64,000 bases of DNA from Apibacter sp. B3706 (GTDB taxonomy: Bacteria > Bacteroidota > Bacteroidia > Flavobacteriales > Weeksellaceae): assembly GCF_011082725.1 (NCBI RefSeq), contig NZ_CP049715.1, positions 248,001-312,000 on the forward strand. Direction: 5' to 3'. Made by a program: the position numbers and the translations under genes. This document shows positions 1 to 9,342 of the stretch, piece by piece. Each line of letters begins with the position of its first letter. The stretch's first letter is position 1. Below the pieces are notes generated by a model. That model made no database searches. It saw only the letters and a program-made list of their open reading frames with translations, and was not told the origin of the DNA.

Positions 1-229
1 CAACAATTCGCTTTGCCAATTCATAAAATTTGGGTGAAGTTTTTACCATTTTTTGCGTAATGCCCGTGAGCTTTTGAACATAAAAATGTATTTCCTTTTC
101 AGGGTTGACTAAAGAGCTAAAAGAATCTGTAATTTTTTCTCCATCGAATCTATATATGGCGATTTCAATTAAACTTTCTTCATTAAATTTACCACCGCTG
201 GTTTCCACATCTAAAATTGCATAGTCCAT
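1..229 (-). CDS. DEDDh 3'-5' exonuclease domain protein (5' part only)
   Basis: The reverse strand reads MDYAILDVETSGG and continues open to the left window edge, giving the first 76 residues. The DxE motif (D7, E9) followed by TSGG is the Exo I motif of DnaQ-like DEDDh exonucleases, which remove nucleotides from 3' ends using two metal ions. The later text, with PEKEIHFYVQKLTGIT, matches the usual Exo II region of this fold. In Flavobacteriia such proteins are often fused to a UvrC-like GIY-YIG nuclease, but that part would lie outside the window, so the full architecture is unknown. The start is 26 bp from the stop of the HerA-like gene, on the same strand, so the two may be co-transcribed. 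Confidence 0.8.
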   Translation of the reverse strand, partial: MDYAILDVETSGGKFNEESLIEIAIYRFDGEKITDSFSSLVNPEKEIHFYVQKLTGITQKMVKTSPKFYELAKRIV

Positions 230-255
230 ATAAAAATATCTATACTCGTCAAAAA

Positions 256-1815
256 TTAATTTTTTCTTCTTGTATTTTTTTTTATCCCTAAAGCTCCGAA
301 AAACATTTTTGACCCTTCTCGTACAAATGTTCTTCCGATATCTCTAACAAATGGTGAATTCATTATTTTTTCAAATAAAGAGGGTTCGGATTTTTGAGTA
401 GTTGTATTTCCTTTTTTGTTCGTTTGAGTTTCTGTAGTTGTAGAATTTTTATCATCAGAAACGGCATTCATTCTTTCACTAAGAATTTCATAAGCACTTT
501 CTTTATTAATATTTTCCGCATATTTTTTAACCAAGTCTGAATTATTTACAATCTCATCAATTTCATCGGAAGTAAGTACATCCATACGAGAACTCGGTGA
601 GATCATGAATGTATCTGCCAAAGGAGTAGGGATTCCTTTTTCATCTAATGAAGTTACAAATGCTTCTCCTATACCTAATTGTTGTATCAGATCATTGGCT
701 TTATAATACGTAGAAGTCGGATAATTTTCTACCGCTTTGTTTATCTCTTTTTTGTCCTTTGCGGTAAAGCCTCGCAAAGCATGTTGTATCTTTAATCCTA
801 ACTGACTTAAAACGCCATCGGGAACATCTCCCGGAACCTGGGTGCAGAAATATAATCCAATACCTTTGGAACGTATAAGCTTAACCATAGTTTCAATCTG
901 ATTAAGTAAAGCTTTAGAAGCCTCATTAAATATAAGATGGGCCTCGTCTATAAAAATGGCAAGTTTAGGTTTGTCAAGATCACCTACCTCAGGAAAGGTC
1001 TGATATATTTCAGACAATAAGCTCAACATAAAAGTTGAAAAAAATTGGGGTTGATTTTGAATATCTGTTAAACGAATAATACTCACAACTCCCAACCCGT
1101 TTCTAACTTCCAATAAATCGTCTGTATTAAAGCTGGGTTCTCCAAAAAAACGACCGGCGCCTTGTTGTTCTAAAGAAACAATCTTTCTTAAAATTGAACC
1201 TAAAGAGCTGGGAGCAATTGAACCGTAATTTTGAGCTAATTCCGATTTACCTTGATCATTGTCGGAGACAAATTGTAAAACTTTTCGTAAATCGTCAAGA
1301 TCAAGTAAGGGAAGTTTTTTATCATCACAATATTTAAAAAGTATTGACATGATACTGGTTTGAACATCATTAAGTTCAAGGATTTTACTTAATAATATAG
1401 GACCAAATTCAGTAATCGTAGCTCTGAGTTTGACTCCCTTTTCTTGTGAAATAGTTAGTAATTCCACTGGGAAACCTTGCGTATGGTAAGATAAACCTAA
1501 TTTTTTATAACGTTCCAGTATTTTTGGGTTATTAGGATCACCGGCTTTTGCAATACCGCTTAAATCCCCTTTAATATCCATTAATAAGGTTGGAACACCT
1601 TTAAGAGAAAGTTGCTCGGCCAATACCTGAAGAGTTTTGGTTTTTCCGGTGCCCGTAGCACCCGCAATTAAACCGTGTCGGTTTATCATTTTTAAAGGAA
1701 CTGATATTTCAACTTCCGGTACTATTTGGCCATCTAACATAGCTTTTCCAAGCATTATTTTCTCTCCCTTATAATTATAACGAGAAGTAAGGTCTTTAAT
1801 AAACATTTCTTTCAT
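256..1815 (-). CDS. HerA-like ATPase (DUF853 family)
   Basis: This 519-residue protein has a Walker A motif GATGTGKT at residues 52-59 and a Walker B/DEAH-like segment (LAIFIDEAHLIF) near residue 290. The order and length fit the DUF853/HerA-C family, hexameric FtsK/HerA-superfamily ATPases related to E. coli YjgR. The family is predicted to translocate or process DNA, but the exact substrate is not established. The C-terminal 60 residues are polar and low complexity (NSTTTETQTNKKGNTTTQ) and then basic. It is transcribed away from dut with a 222 bp intergenic gap. No NurA nuclease partner is next to it, so a HerA-NurA repair role is not supported by context. Confidence 0.85.
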   Translation of the reverse strand: MKEMFIKDLTSRYNYKGEKIMLGKAMLDGQIVPEVEISVPLKMINRHGLIAGATGTGKTKTLQVLAEQLSLKGVPTLLMDIKGDLSGIAKAGDPNNPKILERYKKLGLSYHTQGFPVELLTISQEKGVKLRATITEFGPILLSKILELNDVQTSIMSILFKYCDDKKLPLLDLDDLRKVLQFVSDNDQGKSELAQNYGSIAPSSLGSILRKIVSLEQQGAGRFFGEPSFNTDDLLEVRNGLGVVSIIRLTDIQNQPQFFSTFMLSLLSEIYQTFPEVGDLDKPKLAIFIDEAHLIFNEASKALLNQIETMVKLIRSKGIGLYFCTQVPGDVPDGVLSQLGLKIQHALRGFTAKDKKEINKAVENYPTSTYYKANDLIQQLGIGEAFVTSLDEKGIPTPLADTFMISPSSRMDVLTSDEIDEIVNNSDLVKKYAENINKESAYEILSERMNAVSDDKNSTTTETQTNKKGNTTTQKSEPSLFEKIMNSPFVRDIGRTFVREGSKMFFGALGIKKNTRRKN

Positions 1816-1879
1816 TATAAGAAAATTATAATTATTATAAAGTTGTAAAGTTAGTGTTTTTATATAGTATGTAAGAGGA

Positions 1880-1887
1880 TATCTTTG
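1880..1887 (+). promoter_or_regulatory. Candidate -7 promoter box (TATCTTTG) upstream of dut
   Basis: TATCTTTG matches the Bacteroidota sigma-A -7 consensus TAnnTTTG. It lies about 150 bp before the dut start in the divergent intergenic region. No clear -33 TTG is visible at the usual spacing, so the call rests on the -7 box alone. Confidence 0.4.
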
Positions 1888-2037
1888 CTAAATGTATATT
1901 ATTATATTACATTCCTATTTATGTATAAATTTAAAATGGCTATCCTTTAAATAAGTAATTAGATAATTTAAGTTATTTTTTGTAATTTGTGAATTTTATT
2001 ATTATTTTGTAAAGTAATAAAAATAGGGATAATTATA

Positions 2038-2472
2038 ATGAAAATTAAAATTATAAATAAATCAAAGCATGAGCTGCCCGAATACAAAACTGCCTTTTCC
2101 GCAGGAATGGATCTAAGAGCAAACTTGGAAGCTTCTGTATTATTAAAGCCTTTGGAAAGAAAAATAATACCTACAGGACTATACATTGAAATACCTCCCG
2201 GATATGAAGGGCAAATCCGTCCAAGAAGTGGATTAGCCATTAAACACGGAATTGGTTGTCCTAATTCTCCGGGAACTATAGATGCTGACTATAGAGGTGA
2301 ATTAGGGGTAATTTTAGTAAATCTTTCTAAAGAAGATTTTATTATAAATGATGGAGAGAGGATAGCGCAATTAGTGATAGCAAAACATGAAACAATAGTT
2401 TGGGAAGAAGTGGAAGAATTGAGTGAAACGGTGAGAGGTGCAGGGGGATATGGAAGTTCAGGAATCAAATAA
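2038..2472 (+). CDS. dut: dUTP diphosphatase (dUTPase)
   Basis: This protein hydrolyses dUTP to dUMP and pyrophosphate, which keeps uracil out of DNA and supplies dUMP for thymidylate synthesis. All five trimeric-dUTPase motifs are visible: SAGMDLRA (21-28), RPRSGLA (61-67), [10 protein letters not shown] (79-88, with the catalytic Asp and uracil-pocket Tyr), RIAQLV (108-113) and the glycine-rich C-terminal arm [10 protein letters not shown] (133-142). The 144-residue length is normal for the family. It opens a run of plus-strand genes with a 50 bp gap to the nucleotidyltransferase. Confidence 0.97.
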   Translation: MKIKIINKSKHELPEYKTAFSAGMDLRANLEASVLLKPLERKIIPTGLYIEIPPGYEGQIRPRSGLAIKHGIGCPNSPGTIDADYRGELGVILVNLSKEDFIINDGERIAQLVIAKHETIVWEEVEELSETVRGAGGYGSSGIK

Positions 2473-2522
2473 AATTAGTAATACTAAAAAAACTTTTTAA
2501 GAACATTTTAATTAGATAAATT

Positions 2523-3533
2523 ATGAGAATTATTGTTCCAATGGCCGGTAAAGGGTCAAGGTTAAGGCCGCATACATTGACTATTCCAAAACCATTGATA
2601 CCTATTGCAGGAAAACCCATCGTTCAAAGATTAGTTGAAGACATCGCTAAAGTAGTGGATGATAAAATAGAAGAAATAGCATTTATAATAGGCGATTTTG
2701 GACAAGAAACGGAAAATCAATTGATAGATATTGCTGAAAAATTAGGAGCTAAAGGTACTATCTATCATCAATTATGTCCCTTAGGAACGGCACATGCCAT
2801 TCATTGTGCGAAAGAAAGTATGAAAGGCCCCATTATAATTGCATTTGCGGATACTTTATTTAAAGCAGATTTTCAATTAGATAAAAATTCAGATGGAGTA
2901 ATATGGGTTAAAAAAGTGGAAGATCCGAGTGCTTTTGGAGTGGTGAAATTAGATGAATACGGTATTATAAAAGGAATCGTTGAAAAACCCAAAGAGTTTG
3001 TCTCCGATTTAGCAATTATTGGTATTTATTATTTCAAGGATGCAGATAAATTAATGAATGAAATAAATTATCTGATTGATAACGATATTAAAGTTGCTAA
3101 TGAATATCAGCTGACCAATGCTTTAGATATTCTAAGAGATAAAGGTGCTAAATTTACACTCGGAAAAGTAGATGACTGGATGGATTGTGGAAACAAGGAT
3201 GTAACGGTAGAAACTAATTCTAAAATTTTAAATTATGAAAAAGATGAATTAGCTTTATATCCTGAAAGTGCTAAAATTGAAAACAGTTTAATTATTCCAC
3301 CGTGTTTCATCGGTGAAAATGTAGAAATAATTAACTCAAAAATAGGTCCCAATGTTTCTTTAGGCAATGGAACTAAAATTAATAAAAGTAATATAGAAAA
3401 TTCGTTGATACAAGAAAACACTCAAATCAGTCATGGAAATCTTACCAATTCAATGATTGGTAATTCGGCTAAGTATATTGGGGTCTCTCGATCATTAAGC
3501 TTAGGTGACTTTAGTGTATTGGAAACTAAATAA
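2523..3533 (+). CDS. Sugar-phosphate nucleotidyltransferase with C-terminal beta-helix
   Basis: The N-terminal GKGSRLRPHTLTIPKPLIPI (residues 9-28) is the nucleotide-binding signature of the NTP_transferase family, which activates sugar 1-phosphates to NDP-sugars. D110 in FADTLF is the expected metal-binding Asp, and LGTAHAI (88-94) fits the base/sugar site. Residues from about 240 on show imperfect hexapeptide repeats (IENSLI, IINSKI, NKSNIENSLI) of a left-handed beta-helix. The substrate (glucose-1-P with dTTP or UTP, or mannose-1-P with GTP) cannot be decided from sequence. It lies 5 bp before the DUF4292 gene and is probably in one operon with it. Confidence 0.88.
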   Translation: MRIIVPMAGKGSRLRPHTLTIPKPLIPIAGKPIVQRLVEDIAKVVDDKIEEIAFIIGDFGQETENQLIDIAEKLGAKGTIYHQLCPLGTAHAIHCAKESMKGPIIIAFADTLFKADFQLDKNSDGVIWVKKVEDPSAFGVVKLDEYGIIKGIVEKPKEFVSDLAIIGIYYFKDADKLMNEINYLIDNDIKVANEYQLTNALDILRDKGAKFTLGKVDDWMDCGNKDVTVETNSKILNYEKDELALYPESAKIENSLIIPPCFIGENVEIINSKIGPNVSLGNGTKINKSNIENSLIQENTQISHGNLTNSMIGNSAKYIGVSRSLSLGDFSVLETK

Positions 3534-3538
3534 AAGAT

Positions 3539-4333
3539 ATGAAAAAATTACTGATTCTATTCTTGGCTTCTGCATTGATATTTTCATGTAAAACCCAAAA
3601 AGAAATATCCATCAATGAAAAAGAAATTAAGTATGAAAATGCAAGTGTTGAAAATTTAATTAAAACTATTGCTCAACCTGTCGATTTTACTACTTTAAAG
3701 ATAAAAGCCAATGCAGATATAGAATCGGGAAATTCATATCCTTCGGTAGCCTTAACCCTATATATCGATAAAGGAAATCAAATTTGGGCTAACGCATCTT
3801 TAATTCTTCCTTTAGCAAGAGCTTCCATTTATCCGGAAGGATTTAAGATGTACGAAAGATTAGGAAAAACATATGTTGATTCAAATTTTGATTATTTAAA
3901 TAATCTTTTAAAAGTTGATTTTTTAACCTATAAAAATATTGAAGATTTATTGATAGGTAAATTATTTTTTCCTTTAGATATCAACGATTTTAATTTTTCA
4001 ATTGAGAATAATTATTATATACTTACTTCCAAAAAAACTATGAAAGTAGGCAGCGGTAAAGATGCAAGAAATTTTTCAAGAAGACTTACCTTCGATTCCA
4101 ATTTTAATTTGAAACAGATACGTATGGATGATCCATCAAAAAATACGTATTTACAGATAGATTATGATGATTATATAAATATTGAGAATAAAATTTTGCC
4201 AAGAAATATTAAAATTTTCATAAAAGGAGAAAAAGAGATTAAAATTACATTGAATTATAATAAATTTGAGTTCGTTAATATGGAAACGCCTTTTGAAATT
4301 CCAAAGGGATATTCGCAAAGAAAAATTAATTAA
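3539..4333 (+). CDS. DUF4292 family lipoprotein
   Basis: This 264-residue protein starts with a lipoprotein signal: MKKLLILFLASALIFSCKTQ, with lipobox Cys at position 17. The body matches the DUF4292 family, which is typical of Bacteroidota and predicted to be a LolA/LolB-like beta fold (inner pattern of ANADIESG...LTLYIDKGNQIWANASLILPLARA). The molecular role is not known; a part in lipoprotein or envelope handling is inference from fold. Its stop codon overlaps the ATG of the EnvC-like gene (TAATG), so the two are probably translationally coupled. Confidence 0.85.
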   Translation: MKKLLILFLASALIFSCKTQKEISINEKEIKYENASVENLIKTIAQPVDFTTLKIKANADIESGNSYPSVALTLYIDKGNQIWANASLILPLARASIYPEGFKMYERLGKTYVDSNFDYLNNLLKVDFLTYKNIEDLLIGKLFFPLDINDFNFSIENNYYILTSKKTMKVGSGKDARNFSRRLTFDSNFNLKQIRMDDPSKNTYLQIDYDDYINIENKILPRNIKIFIKGEKEIKITLNYNKFEFVNMETPFEIPKGYSQRKIN

Positions 4334-5871
4334 TGGCTATTAATAAAAAAATATATACATTTTTCTTTCTTTTACTAACTATATTTATCTATAGTCAGTT
4401 ACCCTATAAGAAAGAAGACCTTCAAAAACAGAGTGCTCAGTTAAAACAAGAGATTGCCGAACTAAACAAGGCTTTGATTTCAAGTAAAAATGAATCGAAA
4501 ACATCTATTACATATATTGCGAATCTTAATAAAAAAATCAGCGTACGGGCAAAATTGATCAACACCACACGGAAAGAAGCCAGAGTATTAGATGAAGAAA
4601 TATATTTAAATCAATTAGCAGTTAATAAATTACGAAGAGAATTAAAAAAGCTGAGAGAAGATTATGCAGATGTATTGATACGATCCTATAAAAATAAATC
4701 CGTTCAAAATAAGATTTTATTCATTTTATCGTCAGAAAACATATCCCAAGCTTTTCGACGCATAAAATATTTACAGAAATATTCGGAATTCCAAGATGAA
4801 AAAGTTGCTGAAATTAATGAAAAACAACAGCAAATTTTACATACCATCGAATTAAGAGAAGCCGCAAAAAAAGAAAAATTAGTGGTTTTGGCTCAACAAC
4901 AAGCCCAAATTAATCAACTAAACACAGAAAAGAAAGAAAAAGAAATTTTAGTTGAGCGATATATGAAGGAGCAAGGTGATTTAGCTGAAAAAATAAAGCA
5001 AAAGCAATCACAAAGAAAGGCTTTGGAAAGACAGGTTCAAGCAATTATTGCAGAAGAGCTTAGAGTCGTTAAGGCGAAAGAGGCTGAAGAAAGAAGAAAG
5101 GCAGAAGAAGCAGAAAGATTACGAAAAAAAACAATAGAAGAAGAACGAGCTAAAAAAGCAATGGAGGCTCATATGGCGGCAGAAAAAATGGCTGCGCAAA
5201 AAGCGGCTGCAGCTAAAAAAGCAGCAGAACAAGCCTTAGCCGCTAAATTAGCAGCTGAAAAAGAGGCTAATGATAAAGCAGCAGCAAAAAGGGCGGACGA
5301 CGCTAGAAAAGCTGCAGAAAAGGCAGCTGCAGAAAAGGCGGCAGCCGAAAAATTAGCATCCCAAAAAGCACAAGATGCAAAAATTGCAGAAGAAAAAGCA
5401 GTTGCAAAGAAGAAGTCCTTAGATATTCCTAACATAAATACGAGTGCTTCAGAAACACTGTCTAGAAATTTTGAAGCCAATAAAAACTCACTTCCTTGGC
5501 CGGTTGCAGGAACAGTGGTTTCCGGATTTGGTAGAACGCCACATCCGGTAGTACCGAATATTTATGTAGAGCATCAAGGCGTTGAGATAGCTGCTGCACC
5601 GGGTAGTTTGGCTAAATCCGTATTTAACGGATCGGTAAGCAGAATTTTGATAGTTCCCGGAGGAGGGAAAGCTGTATTGATCAGTCATGGAAATTATTTT
5701 ACCTTATATTCAAACCTTTCAACCGTTATTGTTTCCGTAGGAGACAAAGTAAAAACAGGTCAAGCGTTAGGTAAAATTTACACAGACGATACGAATACCA
5801 CCCTTTTAGGGTTCCAGGTATGGAAAGGTACTGTTCCTCAAAATCCATCCAACTGGTTATCCGGTATGTAA
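4333..5871 (+). CDS. EnvC-like murein hydrolase activator with degenerate LytM/M23 domain
   Basis: This protein has 512 residues: a signal peptide (1-21), a long coiled coil (about 25-240), an Ala/Lys/Glu-rich helix (about 240-355), and a C-terminal M23/LytM domain (about 395-510). The zinc site is broken. H414 is kept, but the usual Asp is E418 in HQGVEIA, the YxH ligand is N461 (LYSNL), and the LHF-type ligand is Gly in LGFQVW. This matches EnvC-type activators, which switch on peptidoglycan amidases at the division site rather than cutting peptidoglycan themselves. Position between a DUF4292 lipoprotein gene and tatA is consistent with envelope work. The activator role is inferred from architecture. 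Confidence 0.85.
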   Translation: MAINKKIYTFFFLLLTIFIYSQLPYKKEDLQKQSAQLKQEIAELNKALISSKNESKTSITYIANLNKKISVRAKLINTTRKEARVLDEEIYLNQLAVNKLRRELKKLREDYADVLIRSYKNKSVQNKILFILSSENISQAFRRIKYLQKYSEFQDEKVAEINEKQQQILHTIELREAAKKEKLVVLAQQQAQINQLNTEKKEKEILVERYMKEQGDLAEKIKQKQSQRKALERQVQAIIAEELRVVKAKEAEERRKAEEAERLRKKTIEEERAKKAMEAHMAAEKMAAQKAAAAKKAAEQALAAKLAAEKEANDKAAAKRADDARKAAEKAAAEKAAAEKLASQKAQDAKIAEEKAVAKKKSLDIPNINTSASETLSRNFEANKNSLPWPVAGTVVSGFGRTPHPVVPNIYVEHQGVEIAAAPGSLAKSVFNGSVSRILIVPGGGKAVLISHGNYFTLYSNLSTVIVSVGDKVKTGQALGKIYTDDTNTTLLGFQVWKGTVPQNPSNWLSGM

Positions 5872-5947
5872 GTTATTTATAGAAAATGTATTATTGAAGT
5901 TAAGAATTTTCAAAAATTCATTAACTTTGAAACAAATCAAAAAAATT

Positions 5948-6142
5948 ATGAGATTATTTGAACATCCTATGTCTATAGTAATAATATTGATTGTAGTATT
6001 ATTATTGTTTGGTGGGAAAAAAATTCCTGAATTGATGAGAGGTTTAGGAACAGGTTTGAAGGAGTTTAAAGATGCTACTAAGTCAGATGATGAAAAGAAA
6101 AAAGATTCTCAATCATCAACCAATTCCAAAGAAGAAAACTAA
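5948..6142 (+). CDS. tatA: Sec-independent protein translocase subunit TatA/TatE
   Basis: This protein has 64 residues from the chosen ATG. It has a short N-terminal transmembrane helix ([20 protein letters not shown]), a hinge, and an amphipathic helix with the family signature [15 protein letters not shown], followed by an acidic/polar tail. TatA oligomers form the pore that moves folded proteins across the inner membrane. An upstream in-frame ATG at 5894 would add 18 basic residues before the helix, which does not fit the family, so I prefer 5948. Confidence 0.9.
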   Translation: MRLFEHPMSIVIILIVVLLLFGGKKIPELMRGLGTGLKEFKDATKSDDEKKKDSQSSTNSKEEN

Positions 6143-6179
6143 TCACGAATTAATTATTAGTAAAATAATAAATAACAAC

Positions 6180-6788
6180 ATGAAATTTACAGAAAAAGCC
6201 TGGAAAATATTTAATCAAAGTATTCAGGATTATCATGTAAAAGATGATGTAAACCAGAAAATTAACAATCCATATCCTCAAGATAGCCTTGAACATTTAT
6301 TGTATTTAAAAAATTGGATTGATACCGTTCAATGGCATTTGGAAGACCTAATTAGAGATGAAAATATTGATCCGATTGAAGCCTTACGATTAAAAAGGTG
6401 GATTGACAAATCTAATCAAGAAAGGACTGATCGGGTAGAAAATTTGGACAGCTGGTTTTTAAATAAATATAAGGACGTTCAAATTCTTCCCGATGCAAAA
6501 ATAAATACGGAAAGTCCGGCTTGGGCGATAGATCGTTTATCGATTTTATCTTTAAAGATTTATCATATGAAAGCTGAGGTTGAACGTCCGGATGCAGGGC
6601 AAGAACACAAAGAAAGCTGTCAGAAAAAATTAGACGTTTTACAACAACAGTATGTGGATCTGTCTACTGCAATAGAAGAACTTTTAGAAGACTACTTAGC
6701 CGGGAAAAAGTATATGAAAGTATATAAACAAATGAAGATGTACAATGATGATGAATTAAATCCGGTTCTTTATAAAAGCAAAAAATAA
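6180..6788 (+). CDS. DUF4254 family protein
   Basis: This 202-residue cytoplasmic helical protein matches DUF4254, a family of unknown function found in Bacteroidota, often near glycosyltransferase or envelope genes. Characteristic stretches are SLEHLLYLKNWIDTVQWHLE and the conserved SPAWAIDRLSILSLKIYHM. The open frame extends upstream to an ATG at 6072 inside tatA, but that extension is low complexity and would overlap tatA by 71 bp. The start at 6180, 37 bp after tatA, gives the usual family N-terminus. It is the last gene of the dut-tatA run. Confidence 0.82.
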   Translation: MKFTEKAWKIFNQSIQDYHVKDDVNQKINNPYPQDSLEHLLYLKNWIDTVQWHLEDLIRDENIDPIEALRLKRWIDKSNQERTDRVENLDSWFLNKYKDVQILPDAKINTESPAWAIDRLSILSLKIYHMKAEVERPDAGQEHKESCQKKLDVLQQQYVDLSTAIEELLEDYLAGKKYMKVYKQMKMYNDDELNPVLYKSKK

Positions 6789-6820
6789 AATTTATCTTTT
6801 AGTTAGTATAAATTAGTTAC

Positions 6821-6859
6821 ATCATATATAGCTGAATAATAACAATAGCTATATATGAT
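6821..6859 (+). terminator. AT-rich 13-bp hairpin followed by a T-rich tract
   Basis: ATCATATATAGCT (6821-6833) is perfectly complementary to AGCTATATATGAT (6847-6859) around a 13-nt loop. A T-rich run follows at about 6870-6889. It sits 33 bp after the DUF4254 stop, which suits a terminator for the preceding operon, but the stem has few G-C pairs, so efficiency is uncertain. Confidence 0.5.
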
Positions 6860-7045
6860 ATAGCTCTTATAGTTATTTTTATTTTTTTTGCATTCATGTT
6901 CATTTTGATTTTACCTCACTATAAAACACTCTCCATTTATATTTCTATGAAGTATTTTGCGACCAATAAATACTTAAAAATTCTCATTTTTTAATAAATA
7001 ATTAGTAAGGTTATCAACAATACGCATATTTAATTTTGAATTTAG

Positions 7046-7073
7046 ATAATATACGAATATATTCGTATATTAT
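7046..7073. promoter_or_regulatory. Perfect 28-nt palindrome, candidate operator
   Basis: Half-site ATAATATACGAATA (7046-7059) is followed directly, with no spacer, by its exact reverse complement. It lies about 150 bp before the DUF3078 gene in a 437-bp gene-free stretch (6789-7225). With no loop it cannot be a normal terminator hairpin, and the symmetry fits a dimeric repressor site. No regulator gene is adjacent. The rest of the gap is AT-rich, and I see nothing else in it beyond the upstream hairpin. Confidence 0.45.
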
Positions 7074-7225
7074 TTATTTCATTAAACAAGAAACTTACAT
7101 AACACAAGAAAAACAATATCAATTCAATCCTTTAATTGATAAATAACGAAATAAAATGTAAACTAATGCGTAAATTGAATACTTGCTATATTTAACTTTT
7201 TTTAAAACCAATAAATCGATCAAGA

Positions 7226-8143
7226 ATGATGAAGAAAATTTTATTATTTTTATTTGTATCCATCCTTTCACAATTTATTTATGCTCAACAATTAGGTACA
7301 GAAAATCCTGTTACAGATACGGTAACCGTTCCCAAGAAAACTAAAAATTGGAAAATTAGTGGAGACCATTCACTTATAGTAAATCAAAGTTCATTTTCAC
7401 ATTGGATAGCCGGAGGAACAAATTCTTTTGGAGGATCAGCAAGAATAAAATATTCCTTAGATTACAAAAAAGGAAAAAATATTTTTAAAAATACAATAAC
7501 TATCGGTTATGGTCAAGTTAACAACAAAAACGATAAGATGAGAAAAACAGATGATATCTTGTTACTTGAATCGATGTATGGACGGAGCATATCTAAGAAT
7601 TGGTATGCAAGTATAGATATGTCTTTTAAAACACAAATGTTTAACGGATATGATTATTCTGCCCATCCGGATTACACTTCCAAAGACAGAATTTCCTCTT
7701 TTATGTCTCCGGGCTATTTAACGTTGGGGGTTGGTTTTGAATATAAACCGGATGGAAATTTTCAATTATCATTATTACCCATAACCTCTAAAAATACATT
7801 TGTTCTGGACAGAAAATTGCAGAAAAAAGATAATTACGGATTAAAACATGACGGAGACTGTATGTTTATGGAACTTGGGGCAATGGTTACCGCTAAATAT
7901 AAAGTTGAAATCATGAAAAATGTTGTTTGGGATAATGCTTTGTCTTTATTTACCAATTACTTATCTCACACCGAAAGGGTTGATGTGAATTTTGGAAGTG
8001 TTATAGATATGAAAGTCAATAACCATATATCCACGAAACTAACCTTTGACTTAATTTATGATCACGATCAAATAGAAAGAGTTCAAACAAGACAAACATT
8101 TGGGATAGGCTTATCCTACGGATTTAAGTCAAAAAATAAATAG
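7226..8143 (+). CDS. DUF3078 family outer-membrane protein
   Basis: This 305-residue protein has a Sec signal (MMKKILLFLFVSILSQFIYAQ). The rest is made of alternating beta strands rich in aromatic and glycine residues, ending in a C-terminal strand (TFGIGLSYGFKSKNK). The motif NWKISGDHSLIVNQSSFSHW near residue 41 is typical of DUF3078, a Bacteroidota outer-membrane beta-barrel family of unknown function. It has a long leader with a palindrome and appears to be a single-gene transcript. A second ATG three bases downstream (7229) could equally be the start. Confidence 0.82.
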   Translation: MMKKILLFLFVSILSQFIYAQQLGTENPVTDTVTVPKKTKNWKISGDHSLIVNQSSFSHWIAGGTNSFGGSARIKYSLDYKKGKNIFKNTITIGYGQVNNKNDKMRKTDDILLLESMYGRSISKNWYASIDMSFKTQMFNGYDYSAHPDYTSKDRISSFMSPGYLTLGVGFEYKPDGNFQLSLLPITSKNTFVLDRKLQKKDNYGLKHDGDCMFMELGAMVTAKYKVEIMKNVVWDNALSLFTNYLSHTERVDVNFGSVIDMKVNNHISTKLTFDLIYDHDQIERVQTRQTFGIGLSYGFKSKNK

Positions 8144-8303
8144 CCGTAAGGAGAATAGAATTAGTTATCGAAAATAAAAATCAACCTGAATTAATTTAAA
8201 CATATATTTAATAACTATTGAAGAATAGGCATTTAAGTAAAAAATATTTTATAAAACAGGATATATTTTTCGGTAAAACTTTTCTTATCTTTTACAATAG
8301 GTT

Positions 8304-8311
8304 TATCTTTG
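8304..8311 (+). promoter_or_regulatory. Candidate -7 box (TATCTTTG) for the PfkB-family kinase gene
   Basis: TATCTTTG fits the Bacteroidota -7 consensus TAnnTTTG and lies 26 bp before the kinase ATG, leaving a short leader. A convincing -33 TTG is not visible, but position and match are good. Confidence 0.6.
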
Positions 8312-8337
8312 TAGACACACAATTTTAATTAAAATAA

Positions 8338-9258
8338 ATGAAATTACTAGCAGTGGGTACCGTAGCATACGATGCCATAGAAACCCCATTTGGGAAAACT
8401 GATAAAATTTTAGGCGGAGCTGCCACTTATATAGGTTTGGCTGCTTCCAAGCTGGAAGCAGAAGTTAACCTTGTTTCTGTAATTGGCGGTGATTTTAAAC
8501 CTGAATATATAGAGGTATTTCATAAAAATTCCATAGGTATTGAAGGAGTAAAAAAAATAGAAGACGGAAAAACTTTTTTTTGGTCAGGAAAATATCATAT
8601 AGATATGAATAATCGAGACACATTAATCACCGAATTAAATGTGTTGGAAAATTTTGAGCCAAAAATACCCGATTCTCAAAAAAATTCTGAAATTGTAATG
8701 TTAGGAAATTTACATCCCGCCATACAATTATCCGTTTTAGAACAAATGACTGATAAACCAAAATTGGTAATCTTAGATACTATGGACTTCTGGATGAATA
8801 CCGCTTGGGATTCATTGCTTCAAATTATTTCTAAAGTAGATGTATTAACAGTAAACGATGCAGAAGCCCGACAATTATCGGGGGAATTCAGCTTAGTTAA
8901 AGCAGCAAAAAAAATTCAAAGCATGGGTCCTAAGGTAGTGATTATAAAAAAAGGTGAACATGGTGCCTTATTGTTTAATGAAAATAAAATATTTTTTGCT
9001 CCCGCTCTGCCTTTAGAAGATGTTTTTGATCCAACGGGTGCCGGAGATACTTTTGCCGGAGGATTTGCAGGTTACATAACCCAAACGGCAGATTTATCCT
9101 ATGAAAACATGAAAAAAGCCATTATCGTGGGAAGTGCATTAGCTTCTTTCACGGTTGAAAAATTCGGTACAGAGAAATTACAAGAGTTATCTTCCATGGA
9201 ATATGAAAATAGACTTAATGAATTCAAAAATTTGACCGAATATAATTACAGCTTTTAA
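8338..9258 (+). CDS. PfkB/ribokinase family sugar kinase
   Basis: This 306-residue protein carries the PfkB family 2 signature DPTGAGDTFAGGFAGYI from residue 231, with D237 as the expected catalytic base and GAGD as the anion hole. The N-terminal GGAATYIGLAASKL is the substrate-side signature. The family phosphorylates sugars or nucleosides with ATP; the substrate cannot be named from sequence alone. It has its own promoter box upstream and an intrinsic terminator downstream, so it is probably a single-gene unit. Confidence 0.9.
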   Translation: MKLLAVGTVAYDAIETPFGKTDKILGGAATYIGLAASKLEAEVNLVSVIGGDFKPEYIEVFHKNSIGIEGVKKIEDGKTFFWSGKYHIDMNNRDTLITELNVLENFEPKIPDSQKNSEIVMLGNLHPAIQLSVLEQMTDKPKLVILDTMDFWMNTAWDSLLQIISKVDVLTVNDAEARQLSGEFSLVKAAKKIQSMGPKVVIIKKGEHGALLFNENKIFFAPALPLEDVFDPTGAGDTFAGGFAGYITQTADLSYENMKKAIIVGSALASFTVEKFGTEKLQELSSMEYENRLNEFKNLTEYNYSF

Positions 9259-9284
9259 TATTTTTAACATCCATAATTTTATCT

Positions 9285-9318
9285 AACCTTTAATTTGTTA
9301 ATTAAAGGTTTTTTTTAA
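9285..9318 (+). terminator. Intrinsic terminator after the PfkB-family gene
   Basis: AACCTTTAATT (9285-9295) pairs perfectly with AATTAAAGGTT (9300-9310) around a 4-nt loop, followed by a run of eight T that overlaps the stem end. Confidence 0.75.
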
Positions 9319-9342
9319 TTTTATAATTATTAATTAGTTTTT

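Noticed and set aside
5169..5480. Alanine- and phenylalanine-rich 103-codon minus-strand frame inside the EnvC-like gene
   Set aside because: It is the antisense reading of the Ala/Lys/Glu-rich helix and has no features of its own.
6072..6179. N-terminal extension of the DUF4254 gene overlapping tatA
   Set aside because: The extra 36 residues are Lys/Asn-rich translation of the tatA tail in another frame and are not part of the family.
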